Assembly: GCF_016587375.1 (NCBI RefSeq)
Contig: NZ_BNJG01000001.1
Coordinates: 2,851,001-2,915,000 of the forward strand
From: Ktedonobacter robiniae
GTDB lineage: Bacteria > Chloroflexota > Ktedonobacteria > Ktedonobacterales > Ktedonobacteraceae
DNA: 64,000 nucleotides
Direction: 5' to 3'
Shown in pieces: positions 16,749 through 26,195 of the stretch. Each line of letters opens with the position of its first letter. Position 1 is the stretch's first letter. The translations under genes were made by a program, and so were the position numbers. Below the pieces are notes generated by a model that ran no database searches, was not told the origin of the DNA, and worked only from the letters and a program-made list of their open reading frames with translations.

Positions 16749-17483
16749 ATGCGTTGTCCTTACTGTGGAGAACCAAATAATAACGCCAGCGCGTCCTTTT
16801 GTATTCGTTGCGGTCGAGATCTTAAGACAGGTGCCCAGGTTCGACCACGCCAGCGATCGTTTCAACCACCCCAGGGAGCACCCGCGCCGCACAATATGAG
16901 CCAGCCGCAGCCGGGGTCTGGGCCATACTATGCCCCTTCTTCGTACCAGGTGCCGGCCACTATCCCAGGGCAACGGCAGCCAAGCACACCCGCCCAATCT
17001 GGGAGAGCCGCGCGGCCAAAGGCGTCCTCTGGACAAGTAGCCAGGCGTGAAGAGCTTAATCTGTTAACGCCAATCATGGCGCCTGTTCAAGGTCCACAGG
17101 CTCCTGAATCCTTCCCACCGCGTACTTTCGCGCAATTGATTGCCTTAGAGAGGGAGGCTCTGGACTACAAGGTGCTGAGCGACGACCAGGGCTATGGGCG
17201 CAAGAAGATCATTAAGATTGAGTTTGCGCGTTCTGTTCCCTGGCTCCAGGTGGCGACACTGCTCAATGTGCTCAGCAAGTATCGCTCGACCTCATCTGAT
17301 ACAATTATTATACAAGGCAGCTACCCACAGAGCTCCAATCTGTATGATTTCAGTAACGGGCAGCTGCAATATGACCATAATGTGCGCCTGGGAAGCCAGA
17401 TGGTTGATCGCTACCTCATTGATAGTGGGACGGGCTTAGAGAGTGATGGGGTACGTATTGTGTTTACAGAGCGGGGTAACTGA
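16749..17483 (+). CDS. Zinc-ribbon protein with Pro/Gln-rich linker
   Basis: Cys3, Cys6, Cys18 and Cys21 form an N-terminal zinc ribbon (CPYC...CIRC). A low-complexity linker of about 90 residues rich in Pro, Gln and Ala follows. The C-terminal globular part (about residues 120-244) contains RKKIIKIEFARSVPWLQV and ends in RIVFTERGN. I recognise no family for it. GGAGG lies about 6 nt before the ATG. No signal peptide or membrane segment is seen, so it should be cytosolic. Ribbon-linker-domain proteins of this type are common and often uncharacterised. Confidence 0.6.
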   Translation: MRCPYCGEPNNNASASFCIRCGRDLKTGAQVRPRQRSFQPPQGAPAPHNMSQPQPGSGPYYAPSSYQVPATIPGQRQPSTPAQSGRAARPKASSGQVARREELNLLTPIMAPVQGPQAPESFPPRTFAQLIALEREALDYKVLSDDQGYGRKKIIKIEFARSVPWLQVATLLNVLSKYRSTSSDTIIIQGSYPQSSNLYDFSNGQLQYDHNVRLGSQMVDRYLIDSGTGLESDGVRIVFTERGN

Positions 17484-17667
17484 AGACTCCCCGTGTTAAA
17501 GCAGCGGGGGTTCTGAGTGTTCCGTCCACGCTTCCAGCCTCTCTTGCCCAAGCAGGAAGGCTGGCTTTTTCCAGCCCTCACGCTCACGCGGGAGTGGCGA
17601 TTCATCTCCGACATGCATGACTGGGGCTTTCTCGCCACGTTCTCTGTAAAAAAGAGCCTGGAGATAT

Positions 17668-18975
17668 ATGCAAGCTGTAGCGCTTATACGAAAGAAGCGG
17701 GACGGAGGTGTCCTGGACACCGACGAAATTAACTGGCTTATTGAGCAATATACACAGGGAGGGGTTCCCGATTATCAGATGGCGGCATGGCTCATGGCCG
17801 TTTGTTGGCGAGGAATGGACGCGCGTGAAACGCGCGACCTGACCATGGCTATGGTGCATTCAGGAGATGAACTGCATGTGCGCGATATCGTCTCGCCTGT
17901 GATTGATAAACACAGTACCGGGGGCGTCGGAGACAAGGTTACCCTGGCGGTAGCGCCCCTGGCCGCCGCGTGTGGTATCGCGGTAGGAAAGATGACCGGG
18001 CGTGGCCTGGGCCACACCGGCGGAACGATTGATAAGCTTGAATCGGTCCAGGGCTTTCGTCCTGAACTGACGCGTGAAGAATTTGTACGTATCCTCAAGT
18101 CAGAAGGCGTTGTGCTCGCGGGCCAATCGGCGGACCTGGCGCCAGCCGATGGCAAGATGTATGCCCTGCGTGACGTCACTGGAACGGTTGAGAGTATTCC
18201 CCTGATTGCCGCCAGTATTATGAGTAAAAAACTAGCCATTGGCTGCTCCCACCTGCTCCTTGATGTCAAATTTGGAAGTGGCGCGTTTATGAAGACAGTC
18301 GAGAAGGCACGCGAACTGGCCCAGGCCATGGTAGACATTGGCCGCTTGGCCGGGATACACACCGTAGCCGCCTTGACCTCGATGGAGCAGCCGCTAGGGT
18401 GCGCAGTGGGCAATGCACTGGAAATGATGGAGGCCATCGCGATCCTGCGTGGTGAAGGGCCAGAGGACGTCAGTGCGCTCTGCTACCATGATGTGGCCGA
18501 ATTACTGGTCATGACCGGAAAGGCACAGACCATGGATATGGCGGAGCAACAGGTGCAGCAAGCTATCCGTTCGGGTGCGGGCCTGGCGAAGCTGGCGGCA
18601 GTGATCGCGGCCCAGGGAGGAGACGCTCGCCAGGTCGAGCAGCCGCACTTATTGCCGCAAGCACCTTACAAAGTGATGCTGACATCACCACACACAGGTT
18701 ATATCGCGGCCATTAACGCGGAAGCCATAGGCCTGGCCAGCATGCGCCTGGGGGCCGGGCGCTTCCGAAAAGGCGAGCCGATCGATCATCGCACGGGCCT
18801 GGTCTTGCAAGCCAAGGTCGGCGCGTATCGGCAGGCCGGAGAGTCTCTGGTGGAGGTGCATGCACGTAGTGAAGCAGAGGCGCGCGACCTCTTTGAGAAT
18901 CTGCTGGCGTGCTACCGTTGGAGCGATACGCCAGTGCAGCCAGGAGCACTTATTCACGAGGTAATCCGTCCATAA
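17668..18975 (+). CDS. Pyrimidine-nucleoside (thymidine) phosphorylase
   Basis: This enzyme splits uridine, thymidine or deoxyuridine with phosphate into base and (deoxy)ribose-1-phosphate, for nucleoside salvage in the cytosol. The 435 residues match family length. The family signature is clear: KHSTGGVGDK, then GRGLGHTGGTIDKLES near 110-127, and the phosphate-site lysine region LLDVKFGSGAF near 195-205. The C-terminal barrel-sandwich domain ends GALIHEVI. GGAG precedes the ATG by about 7 nt. The broad-specificity Pdp and the thymidine-preferring DeoA cannot be separated by eye. A strong hairpin follows the gene. Confidence 0.95.
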   Translation: MQAVALIRKKRDGGVLDTDEINWLIEQYTQGGVPDYQMAAWLMAVCWRGMDARETRDLTMAMVHSGDELHVRDIVSPVIDKHSTGGVGDKVTLAVAPLAAACGIAVGKMTGRGLGHTGGTIDKLESVQGFRPELTREEFVRILKSEGVVLAGQSADLAPADGKMYALRDVTGTVESIPLIAASIMSKKLAIGCSHLLLDVKFGSGAFMKTVEKARELAQAMVDIGRLAGIHTVAALTSMEQPLGCAVGNALEMMEAIAILRGEGPEDVSALCYHDVAELLVMTGKAQTMDMAEQQVQQAIRSGAGLAKLAAVIAAQGGDARQVEQPHLLPQAPYKVMLTSPHTGYIAAINAEAIGLASMRLGAGRFRKGEPIDHRTGLVLQAKVGAYRQAGESLVEVHARSEAEARDLFENLLACYRWSDTPVQPGALIHEVIRP

Positions 18976-18997
18976 GCATATTTTGTTCTAGCTTAGG

Positions 18998-19043
18998 AGG
19001 CGGGAGGCAGCGTTTGCGTAAACGCTGCCTCCCGCCTTTTTTA
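18998..19043. terminator. Intrinsic terminator between convergent genes
   Basis: 18-nt perfect arms (18998-19015, 19020-19037) around GCGT are followed by TTTTTTA on the plus strand. This is a classical rho-independent terminator for the phosphorylase gene; it reaches the stop codon of the kinase gene on minus. Confidence 0.88.
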
Positions 19044-21650
19044 TTTGCCTATAGGTTCCTTCGGATTGGTGTCTTCTGTAGGAGTGTTCTGCCCGGGGGC
19101 CAGGGTTGGCGTGTTCTGCATGGATGCTTGTGTAGGAGTGTTCTGTATTGGTGTCTGGGTAGGGGGAACGCTCTGTGGTTGGGTTGAGTGAGGGAGCGTC
19201 AGGGTGAGCTGCATAAAGTCGGCTGTAGGGATGCCGGGATCACGCGTGCCGCGCAGAAGGTAGAAGTGTCCCTGTGTGTCACATGTGGCTGTTCCCAGGA
19301 GCGAACCCCCATTGGGAATGTCAGGCAGAGCACTGGCATGCAGGGTCTTCAGATCAAGCAGCCAGGAACGAGCCAGGCTACTATTATGTGTTGCGTCGAA
19401 GCCGCCAAGCATAACGAGTTGATCGCTGGAGGGAGCGCAACTGGAGCTACCACTCAGTGGAGTGGGGAGGGTTGCCTGCTCCTTATGCCAGGCGTTATGC
19501 GCGCTATCGTAGCGGTAGATCGCGTTCGAGGGGTGCGCCTGGGCGGCATCGCTTGCGCCGCCAAGCAGAAGGATCTGATTTTGCGAGGTAAGTGCCAGCA
19601 TCACATAGCCCAGACCCTGGGGGAGAGGGGCGAGCGCCTGCCATTGACCGGTATGTGGCGTGTAGCGATACCAGCCCGTCCCTGCGACTGTCTGCCCTGC
19701 ACCAGCCTTGCTAAATCCCTGCGTCAGGTAGACATCGCCTTGCTGATCAGTGAGCATTGAGAGACCAAAACCAAGAGGAATATCCTGGCTGGGGATGATT
19801 TTATTGAGTGAGCCATCTGCCAGTTGGTACTGATAGAGGGCAGATGAGACGGAGTAAGTATCTGTCGAGTACCCATTGGCGAAGAGCAGATTACCATAGG
19901 TATCGTGAGCAATGGCGTTATTGAGCATGCCAGGGAAGGCGCCATTCGTGGTTGGAGCCTGCTCCCAGCGCCCGCTACTGATATCATAGCGGTAGAGGTG
20001 ACGGTCATATTTGGGGTTTTGTTTAGGGCCACGATAGCCGCCAGTCATATAGACATAGGAGTGTCCCTCGACCTGGGCAAACATTGAGGCATTATCCGCG
20101 ACGGGCACTGGCGGCGAAGCCAGTTGATGCCAACTGGCTATGTGGCCAATATCAAGCGACTCAGCGCCAGGAGGATTAGGATTGTCACCTGGCGAACCTG
20201 CCTGGCTGAGCAGAAAGGGTGTGCCATAAAAGTAGGCCACACTCGCTGAGATGAGCAGGAGTAACAGGAGGGCAAACATCAGGAGTGTCAGCGCACGTGT
20301 TTCACTACGAGTTTGCTTGGCTGAAGCATTGACAGCGAGCGCAGCGGGAATGCCATTGGTTGCCGTAGAAGATGTAGGCCTGTATTGAGGCCTGGGAGTA
20401 GGCACATTACGTGGCTGAGGTGTAGGCGTTGGTGGGCTGAATGGTCGAGGAGTAGGATGCCTGCCCTGGCGTCGTAAGCGCTGTAAGTGTTGCCTGGTCT
20501 GACGGCGCCCATCCAGTATCTGCGCCAGGAACGCTGGTGAGGGTCGTACGCTGGAGAGGGAGAGTGGGACAAGGGACGAAGCCAAATTGTCACCAGCATT
20601 CAAGTCCTGGTGTAAGCCTGTGGCCTGATCTTCTTTGCGCGCAGCCTGTAGCGAAGATGATGGCGTGGGGAAGGCATGTATATGGCTGAGGCGTTCTTCA
20701 TACGCGGCCCGTTCTTCAATCGCATACACGCGCTCAAGGGCCTGAGCAAAGAGGGACGCATTCTGATAGCGTTGGGCTGGATCCGGGCGTGTTGCAAGAT
20801 TCACGAGGCCTTGTAGCGCGGACGAGACTTTGGTCTGGATCGGGCGTGGCTCATCCTTCATAAGCGCAGAAGGGGCTACACGTTGCCCTGTAAGCATCTC
20901 GTGCAGAATAACGCCCAGGCTGAAGAGATCGGAGCGCCCATCTGTCTGTGAGCCGCCATTATACTGCTCGGGTGACGCATAGCCTGGAGAGCCAAAGCCG
21001 GTTGTGTCGGTGCTCTGCCCCTCTTTGTAGTAGCGCGCGATGCCATAATCGATCAGCATCAGCATGCCATTGGGCATCAGCATAATATTTGAGGGCTTGA
21101 GATCGCGATAGATAACAGGCGGCTGCTGTTGATGCAGGTAGGCCAGGACATCGCAAAGCTGGGTCGCGTAATTGAGTGCCTCCAGGGGTGGCAAAGGGGC
21201 ATGCTGGCTCAGGTAATTGTTGAGGGAGATGCCCGGTACATAATCCATCACCAGGTGCCACGACCCATGCTCATGAAAGTAGTCATAGAGCGTAGGGATG
21301 GCGGGATGCTGTAGGCGTAACAGGAGCAGGGCTTCGCGCGTAAAACGGTCTGTATGCTCCCCTCCACTCACGGGAAAGCGCCCCGGAGGCGCAGGATGAG
21401 GATCAGCGATCACATCGTCGGGGTGCAAAACCTGCTCTAACTCAGCTACAGCGCTCTCAGCGAGAGGGCTATCGGCGAGGGCTTGCTTAATCGCAAATGG
21501 CGTCCCGAGGCGTGTGTGGGTTGCGAGGAGTACCTTGCCCATGCCGCCGCGACCGAGAATGCGTTGAATCTGGTAGTCTCCATTATGGAGATACGTTACA
21601 GAGGAATCGGATGCTTGTGAGTGTGTGGGTTGTTGCATGTTGCCTGGCAT
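19041..21650 (-). CDS. Ser/Thr protein kinase with extracellular kelch-type beta-propeller
   Basis: A membrane receptor-like kinase of 869 residues. The kinase domain (about 20-285) has the Gly loop LGRGGMGKV, AIK, a YRDLKPSN catalytic loop (Tyr for the usual His) and DYG in place of DFG. A Pro-rich juxtamembrane segment follows, then one transmembrane helix near 455-475. Outside, about residues 500-830 hold repeated G-G-x(n)-Y-R-Y/W motifs such as MTGGYRG, LLGGASD and MLGGFDA, typical of kelch or galactose-oxidase propellers. The tail has imperfect repeats of QNTPT. I start at ATG 21650 (10 nt after GGGAG) over the upstream TTG. The propeller may sense a cell-wall or extracellular ligand; that is inference. 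Confidence 0.88.
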   Translation of the reverse strand: MPGNMQQPTHSQASDSSVTYLHNGDYQIQRILGRGGMGKVLLATHTRLGTPFAIKQALADSPLAESAVAELEQVLHPDDVIADPHPAPPGRFPVSGGEHTDRFTREALLLLRLQHPAIPTLYDYFHEHGSWHLVMDYVPGISLNNYLSQHAPLPPLEALNYATQLCDVLAYLHQQQPPVIYRDLKPSNIMLMPNGMLMLIDYGIARYYKEGQSTDTTGFGSPGYASPEQYNGGSQTDGRSDLFSLGVILHEMLTGQRVAPSALMKDEPRPIQTKVSSALQGLVNLATRPDPAQRYQNASLFAQALERVYAIEERAAYEERLSHIHAFPTPSSSLQAARKEDQATGLHQDLNAGDNLASSLVPLSLSSVRPSPAFLAQILDGRRQTRQHLQRLRRQGRHPTPRPFSPPTPTPQPRNVPTPRPQYRPTSSTATNGIPAALAVNASAKQTRSETRALTLLMFALLLLLLISASVAYFYGTPFLLSQAGSPGDNPNPPGAESLDIGHIASWHQLASPPVPVADNASMFAQVEGHSYVYMTGGYRGPKQNPKYDRHLYRYDISSGRWEQAPTTNGAFPGMLNNAIAHDTYGNLLFANGYSTDTYSVSSALYQYQLADGSLNKIIPSQDIPLGFGLSMLTDQQGDVYLTQGFSKAGAGQTVAGTGWYRYTPHTGQWQALAPLPQGLGYVMLALTSQNQILLLGGASDAAQAHPSNAIYRYDSAHNAWHKEQATLPTPLSGSSSCAPSSDQLVMLGGFDATHNSSLARSWLLDLKTLHASALPDIPNGGSLLGTATCDTQGHFYLLRGTRDPGIPTADFMQLTLTLPHSTQPQSVPPTQTPIQNTPTQASMQNTPTLAPGQNTPTEDTNPKEPIGK

Positions 21651-21803
21651 TGCTCTGCTTCTCCCTTCCAACTTTCCACCAATAGCTTCTCTTCTTAAGA
21701 AGTATTCTAGTCAGGCGTACGAGAAAAAGGGAGCGAAGCTCTTATTTGCTCCCCTATTTCTTGTAATTCTATACTCTCTCTATTGTACTAGAAATGCGGA
21801 GGA

Positions 21804-23759
21804 TTAGCTATGTGGCCAGAGCGAGCCTAACCAGTGCCCTAGCCTGTTTGTGGTTGTTGTCGGTGTTTTTCTAGATGAGGAAGGCGAGATCGCTTCTGGT
21901 TTGGGCTGATATGGAGTGCGATTACGTGCGACCTGGGCCATGAGTGCATGGTGGCGGCAAACTGCAAAGGCCTGGCGAGGAGAGGAGGTTTCCAGCCTCT
22001 TCAGGAAGAAGCTCATAGGAGGCAAGGCCAGGAGAGGCCGGACAAGGGGATAAAGCGACCAGTAGAGGGTAAAGATCGCGGATTGACGCCCCAATTGGAG
22101 CCAGGCCGTGATCCATCCCAGAATTTCGGTTGGCGTGAGGGTAGAGAGGGCCAGGCGATAGATCGCCGGGTAATATTTAGGTGTATTCAGCACGACACGC
22201 GTATAGTCGAGCCAGCCGATGCGATCCTTAAAGAAATCATTGGTGGCGCGAGGTCCAAGGTCATACAGGACGCGGCAGAAGACATTCAGCGTCTCGTTGA
22301 CCTGCCAGGGGACTTCGTACCCGGCGGGTTTCGCAATCATGAATTTGCTAAAGGCGCGTGCTACGGCTGGAACGGCCTCGGAGGCTCGAATTTTGTCGAG
22401 GTTGGAAGCGCTCAGTAAATCATGCTCCAGGGCGTAGGCCAGGAGGGTCGTAATACGGCGCAGATTGCGGACGTAGGAGCCGAAGCCACAGAAGGTGAGC
22501 GGCGATTGAAAGGCCGCGGCATCGCCCAGGGAGATGACGCGATCATAGGCCAGGACCTTCTGCTCTTGCTGCCAGGGAAGGGTAATGTTGTAGCCCGCAG
22601 GAATGAAGCCGTAGACTGGCTTGAGGATCTCCACCTCGCTTGTGTCTTTGTAATCAGGAAGCAGGGCGAAGAAATCATCAAAGAGCTCAAACAGGTCGAC
22701 ACGCTGCCCGGTCTCTGCGTAGTAGAAGAGATAGATCGCCACCTGCTCGTCGCGTCCAGGGAAAGCCTCCCAGATAAGCTGCCGCTCCCGCCGCACATCT
22801 TCCGTGGTCACCAATATCTCTCCTAGCGCGGGATCAATCGCATCTGGAGTAGAACCCTGCTTATATCCGCGCGCGACAGTGCCCACGGTTGGGCAGACAA
22901 GCGAGAAGGGGCGGCCACAATTGAGCTGACAGGCGATGGGCGAGGTTGAACCCATACCATCGATCAGGAGATGGGCGGTATAGAGGTGCGTCTCGTTATG
23001 TGTGTTTACATGCACATTGACATTGCGCTGTGGATCGACAACGCAGCGCTCAAAGGTCGTCTGGTGCAGGATAAGGTTGGCCTGGCCCTCTCGTGGCTGA
23101 TGAGCCTGGATTTTCTGTACACACAATTGGGTGAGCTGCTCCGCATCGACGGCAATGTTGAGCACATCTTGTAAGTGAAGCTCTGCTGTGGGCACCCCAA
23201 TATGCTCGGAGGAGAAGCGCACCAGGCCATCCGCGTACTCCCGCTGAATAATCTGTTCCAGTTCTTCAGATGTCAGTAAGCCAACAGCCAGCAGCTCATT
23301 GAGTTCCTCGCGCGAGATGTTCCATTCGCGATGGACCGCTCCCACCGTGAAGCGATCAAAGACGAGCACGCGCAGGTTATAGCGCAGCGTCATCACGGCG
23401 GCGTGCAGGAGGTTGAGACCCCCACCCGCGTAGATAATGTCGAAGGTATCGACGGCTGGTAGATCCTGAGTAATGCCATTGGTCACAACTTCGACATACT
23501 TCTTCCCCGAACACTCTGAGCGCGCTTGTCCCCGAATGGGGGAAGCGCTAGGCACGGTAGTGAAGGCTTGTCCCCGAATGGGGTTGGGTTTCGGAATAAG
23601 ATCATCGTCACGAGATGCACCTGAAAGCAGCAATCCCTGCCAGGACTGGTTGAGATCCTGAATGCGGCGGAGATGCTCTTCCGCCTGGGGAATATGCGCG
23701 AAAGCAGCAGCCAGGTGAGGGTAGCGCATAGAGAGCTGATCCAGGTGTGTCTGCTGCAT
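21804..23759 (-). CDS. FAD-dependent oxidoreductase / lycopene-cyclase-like flavoprotein
   Basis: The dinucleotide-binding motif YAGGGLNLLHAA is near residue 110, and a second flavoprotein strand VISLGDAAAFQSPLTFCGFGS lies about 395-420. This gives a full GR2-type FAD fold as in geranylgeranyl reductases and lycopene cyclases. The C-terminal 150 residues are extra and hydrophobic in part. The N-terminus carries an insertion of about 34 residues, with IRGQA occurring twice, encoded entirely by a repeat element (23499-23600). The reading frame is intact through it. AGGA precedes the ATG. The gene follows the hydrolase gene by 8 nt, so the two are likely co-transcribed. The exact reaction is unknown. 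Confidence 0.72.
   Translation of the reverse strand: MQQTHLDQLSMRYPHLAAAFAHIPQAEEHLRRIQDLNQSWQGLLLSGASRDDDLIPKPNPIRGQAFTTVPSASPIRGQARSECSGKKYVEVVTNGITQDLPAVDTFDIIYAGGGLNLLHAAVMTLRYNLRVLVFDRFTVGAVHREWNISREELNELLAVGLLTSEELEQIIQREYADGLVRFSSEHIGVPTAELHLQDVLNIAVDAEQLTQLCVQKIQAHQPREGQANLILHQTTFERCVVDPQRNVNVHVNTHNETHLYTAHLLIDGMGSTSPIACQLNCGRPFSLVCPTVGTVARGYKQGSTPDAIDPALGEILVTTEDVRRERQLIWEAFPGRDEQVAIYLFYYAETGQRVDLFELFDDFFALLPDYKDTSEVEILKPVYGFIPAGYNITLPWQQEQKVLAYDRVISLGDAAAFQSPLTFCGFGSYVRNLRRITTLLAYALEHDLLSASNLDKIRASEAVPAVARAFSKFMIAKPAGYEVPWQVNETLNVFCRVLYDLGPRATNDFFKDRIGWLDYTRVVLNTPKYYPAIYRLALSTLTPTEILGWITAWLQLGRQSAIFTLYWSLYPLVRPLLALPPMSFFLKRLETSSPRQAFAVCRHHALMAQVARNRTPYQPKPEAISPSSSRKTPTTTTNRLGHWLGSLWPHS
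23499..23600. repeat. Palindromic repeat element inserted in frame in a CDS
   Basis: This is a second copy of the 16581-16696 element, sharing the CTGAGCGCGCTTG block, two CCCCGAATGGGG hairpins and the right end GGGTTTCGGAATAAG. Its length is 102 bp, exactly 34 codons, so the host frame is kept. It sits before the FAD-binding fold. Confidence 0.75.
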
Positions 23760-23767
23760 TGTTTTTC

Positions 23768-24601
23768 CTATAGTTCCTTCAGGAAAGGAGTCACGGCATT
23801 CATAAAGTGAGCGAAGCGGTCGCGCCGGATATTATGCCCCGCTCCTTCGATATGCACCACCTGGCAGCGTGGATTGATCTGCTGAAGCTCGCTGGCCAGG
23901 GAGGGTGTGACGATGGCTCCACGCTGATTCTCGCCGGTGATGATCAAACTGGGGCAGGTGATACGCGCGACCACTTCGCGCCAGGGAGTCTGGCGCCAGG
24001 GGACTTGTAAGCTGTCCGCGATATGTCCAAAGACGGCCATATCGAACTGGTCCTGAGCCGTCATCCAGGGACCGAGATCATCGGTGGTCCAGAGTGGTTG
24101 TTCAAACTGTGCCTGTTCCAGGCGATCCTCATGCGAGAGATCCTTCTGGCTCTGGATATAGGTCTTCCAGTGCTCAACCTCGATTTTGTGGTGCTCATCG
24201 CTCTCGTCCGGGGTCTCCCACCAGGCGGGATCTTCAAGCACGAGGGCGCGTACCAGGTCAGGGCGTTGAGCGGCTACAACCGCTGCGTTACTTGCTCCCA
24301 TGGAGTGCCCCATGAGAATGGCCTGCTGAATGCCAAGCGCTTCAAGCAAGGCGATGGTATCGTTGGCCAGGTCTTGATAGGTAAAGCCAGGTGTTTGCTC
24401 AATGCTGGTCAGACCATGAAAGCGCGCATCCGGAAGTAGAATATCGAAATCGCGTGTAAGCGTTTCGGCGACGCGCCGCCCATTGAGGCCATTGTCATAG
24501 AAGCCATGAAGGAAGACAATAGGAGGCTTTTCGCCGCCAGTGCGCAGATAGTGAATTGTGAGACCATTTGCCTCAACGGTTTGAGAAGGCCAGAGTACCA
24601 T
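23768..24601 (-). CDS. Alpha/beta-hydrolase
   Basis: The 277-residue protein has the alpha/beta-hydrolase plan: oxyanion-region HGF near residue 32, nucleophile elbow GHSMGAS near 97-103 (catalytic Ser in GHSMG), an Asp-containing strand late in the protein and catalytic His in GAGHNIRRD near 255. It could be an esterase, lipase or C-C hydrolase; the substrate cannot be told. No signal peptide is present. It lies upstream of the FAD gene in the same transcript, 8 nt apart, which may mean the two act on one metabolite. Confidence 0.88.
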   Translation of the reverse strand: MVLWPSQTVEANGLTIHYLRTGGEKPPIVFLHGFYDNGLNGRRVAETLTRDFDILLPDARFHGLTSIEQTPGFTYQDLANDTIALLEALGIQQAILMGHSMGASNAAVVAAQRPDLVRALVLEDPAWWETPDESDEHHKIEVEHWKTYIQSQKDLSHEDRLEQAQFEQPLWTTDDLGPWMTAQDQFDMAVFGHIADSLQVPWRQTPWREVVARITCPSLIITGENQRGAIVTPSLASELQQINPRCQVVHIEGAGHNIRRDRFAHFMNAVTPFLKEL

Positions 24602-24631
24602 GAATAGAAACTCCTTAAGACAGTTTTTCCT

Positions 24632-25339
24632 CTATTGTAATTTTTCCCCTATTGTAATATACACTTCCCACCGGGAACTACGGATGCGCTCGGAGCGGCG
24701 GCGTAGATTGAAACGCTCTAATGGTATGAGGCGCCCAAACTCAGCATCGGGTAATACATCGGTCACGAATTCCTCGCCGATGATGTTTTGTTGCTGCCTG
24801 CCCCTCGTGGGTGCGCTCCTCTTGCGAGGTCCATAGACGAGCAGCTGAAGCAAGACAAGGACCGGCTGAAGTGCTCCAACGGGCAGGAGCTGTGAGCCGA
24901 GGACAACAATCAGCCGCCCGCCCGGGCGTAGCACTCTGGCTACCTCAGCAATAGTATCTGGATCGAAAATGTATTCACTGGGAAAGGTACTGACAACGGC
25001 ATCGAAAGAGGCATCACCAAAGGGTAGCGCCTGGGCCAAACCCTGAACAATCAGCCCCGAGGTGCCAACGTGGCGTTTGCGCAAGGTGTCGCGCGCGGCA
25101 GAGACCATTTCGGGCGAGTGCTCCACGGCCTGGCAGGTGTAACCGGCTCCGAGCATATCGGCCAGCAGGTCTCCAAGTCCACAGCCCAGTTCCAGCACAT
25201 GTTGTCCCTGAATACGCGAGAGGACAAGGCGTTGCCAGGTACGCCACTGGCCCGCGAAGGGGACGGTGCTGGCGAAGCGATAGAGATAGCGATTGCGGTA
25301 GAGCGTTTCGAAAAGCGCTTTGCGTAAGGTTGGAAGCAT
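24632..25339 (-). CDS. SAM-dependent methyltransferase (class I)
   Basis: The 235-residue protein has motif I VLELGCGLGDLLADM near residues 45-60, followed by the acidic strand and ALPFGDASFDAVVSTF, as in UbiE-type small-molecule methyltransferases. A basic C-terminus (RRRSERIRSSRWEV) ends the protein. I start at ATG 25339 behind GAGAGG. A longer open frame upstream (to 25450) reads only through the 32-bp palindrome, so it is not translated sequence. The target is unknown. Confidence 0.88.
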   Translation of the reverse strand: MLPTLRKALFETLYRNRYLYRFASTVPFAGQWRTWQRLVLSRIQGQHVLELGCGLGDLLADMLGAGYTCQAVEHSPEMVSAARDTLRKRHVGTSGLIVQGLAQALPFGDASFDAVVSTFPSEYIFDPDTIAEVARVLRPGGRLIVVLGSQLLPVGALQPVLVLLQLLVYGPRKRSAPTRGRQQQNIIGEEFVTDVLPDAEFGRLIPLERFNLRRRSERIRSSRWEVYITIGEKLQ

Positions 25340-25370
25340 CGTAACCTCTCCTCGCGCCTGCGGCGCTCTC

Positions 25371-25437
25371 CTGGGTTGTGGGTGTGGTGCTCCCTGGCGG
25401 TCGTAGACCGCCAGGGAGCACCACACCCACAACCCAG
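25371..25437. repeat. Perfect 32-bp hairpin between clpP and the methyltransferase gene
   Basis: Arms 25371-25402 and 25406-25437 are fully complementary around GTA. The adjacent sequence 25352-25369 holds the constant motif CGCGCCTGCGGCGCT also seen beside the hairpins at 2, 32422 and 61053. It stands in the leader of the methyltransferase gene. Confidence 0.85.
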
Positions 25438-25460
25438 AAGTAAGTTGCATATGGCATTAG

Positions 25461-25494
25461 AAAAAGAGGCGCCGCACAGTAAAGTGTGCGGCGC
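25461..25494 (-). terminator. Intrinsic terminator of clpP
   Basis: GCGCCGCAC / GTGCGGCGC forms a GC-rich stem. Read on the minus strand it is followed by CTTTTTC, a short U-run. It lies about 45 nt after the clpP stop. Confidence 0.75.
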
Positions 25495-25538
25495 TTCCAT
25501 GTATGATGCTACGTCTGAAGTCAGATGCGCGACGAGAA

Positions 25539-26195
25539 TTACTCCTCGTTGCTAGGATTGAGAACATCATCGACCAGGCCGTACTCAACTGCCTGCTGTG
25601 CGCTGAGGTAGTAGTTACGGTCAGAGTCCTGCATGATGCGCTCGATGGTCTGGCCTGTATGCTTGGCAAGAATCTCGTAGAGATTGCGGCGCAAGCGCAG
25701 GATCTCGCGCGCGGTAATCTCGATATCGGCGGCCTGGCCTTCCGCGCCACCGAGAGGCTGGTGGATCAGCACAGTGGAGTTCGGAAGAGCATAGCGTTTG
25801 CCTTTATGACCAGCGGCCAGAATGACTGCGCCCATGCTCATTGCCATACCCATGCAGAAGGTGGAGACGTCGGGACGTAGCCACTGCATGGTGTCGTAGA
25901 TCGCGAGACCAGCGTAGATGACACCACCTGGTGAGTTGATGTACATCTGGATGTCTTTGGTAGCGTCCTCGCTCTGGAGATACAACAACTGGGCGACTAC
26001 GCTGTTGGCAACCTGATCATCGATGGGGGTACCCACGAAGATGATGCGCTCTTTCAGCAAGCGAGAGTAGAGGTCCCAACTGCGCTCACCGCGAGGTGTT
26101 GACTCGACGACGGCGGGAATGATGCCGCGTGGCTCCAGAAATTCATTGGACTCCTTGACCCATTTCGGATCACGGGGATTGAAAACACTACCCAT
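25539..26195 (-). CDS. clpP: ATP-dependent Clp protease, proteolytic subunit
   Basis: ClpP is the cytosolic serine protease barrel that degrades proteins unfolded by ClpX or ClpC. The catalytic Ser120 lies in MAMSMGA and His145 in LIHQPLGG. The catalytic Asp lies in the segment [18 protein letters not shown] near 194. The 218 residues fit the family. The N-terminus is longer than usual and may be a propeptide. ATG start, with GAGGAG just upstream. No clpX is next to it; the gene stands alone between two hairpins. Confidence 0.97.
   Translation of the reverse strand: MGSVFNPRDPKWVKESNEFLEPRGIIPAVVESTPRGERSWDLYSRLLKERIIFVGTPIDDQVANSVVAQLLYLQSEDATKDIQMYINSPGGVIYAGLAIYDTMQWLRPDVSTFCMGMAMSMGAVILAAGHKGKRYALPNSTVLIHQPLGGAEGQAADIEITAREILRLRRNLYEILAKHTGQTIERIMQDSDRNYYLSAQQAVEYGLVDDVLNPSNEE

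Noticed and set aside
17775..18437. 220-aa frame antisense to the nucleoside phosphorylase gene
   Set aside because: Shadow frame with no motif or start signal; the sense gene is certain.
25340..25450. N-terminal extension of the methyltransferase
   Set aside because: The extra 37 codons read through the 32-bp palindrome; an ATG with a good Shine-Dalgarno sequence lies at 25339.
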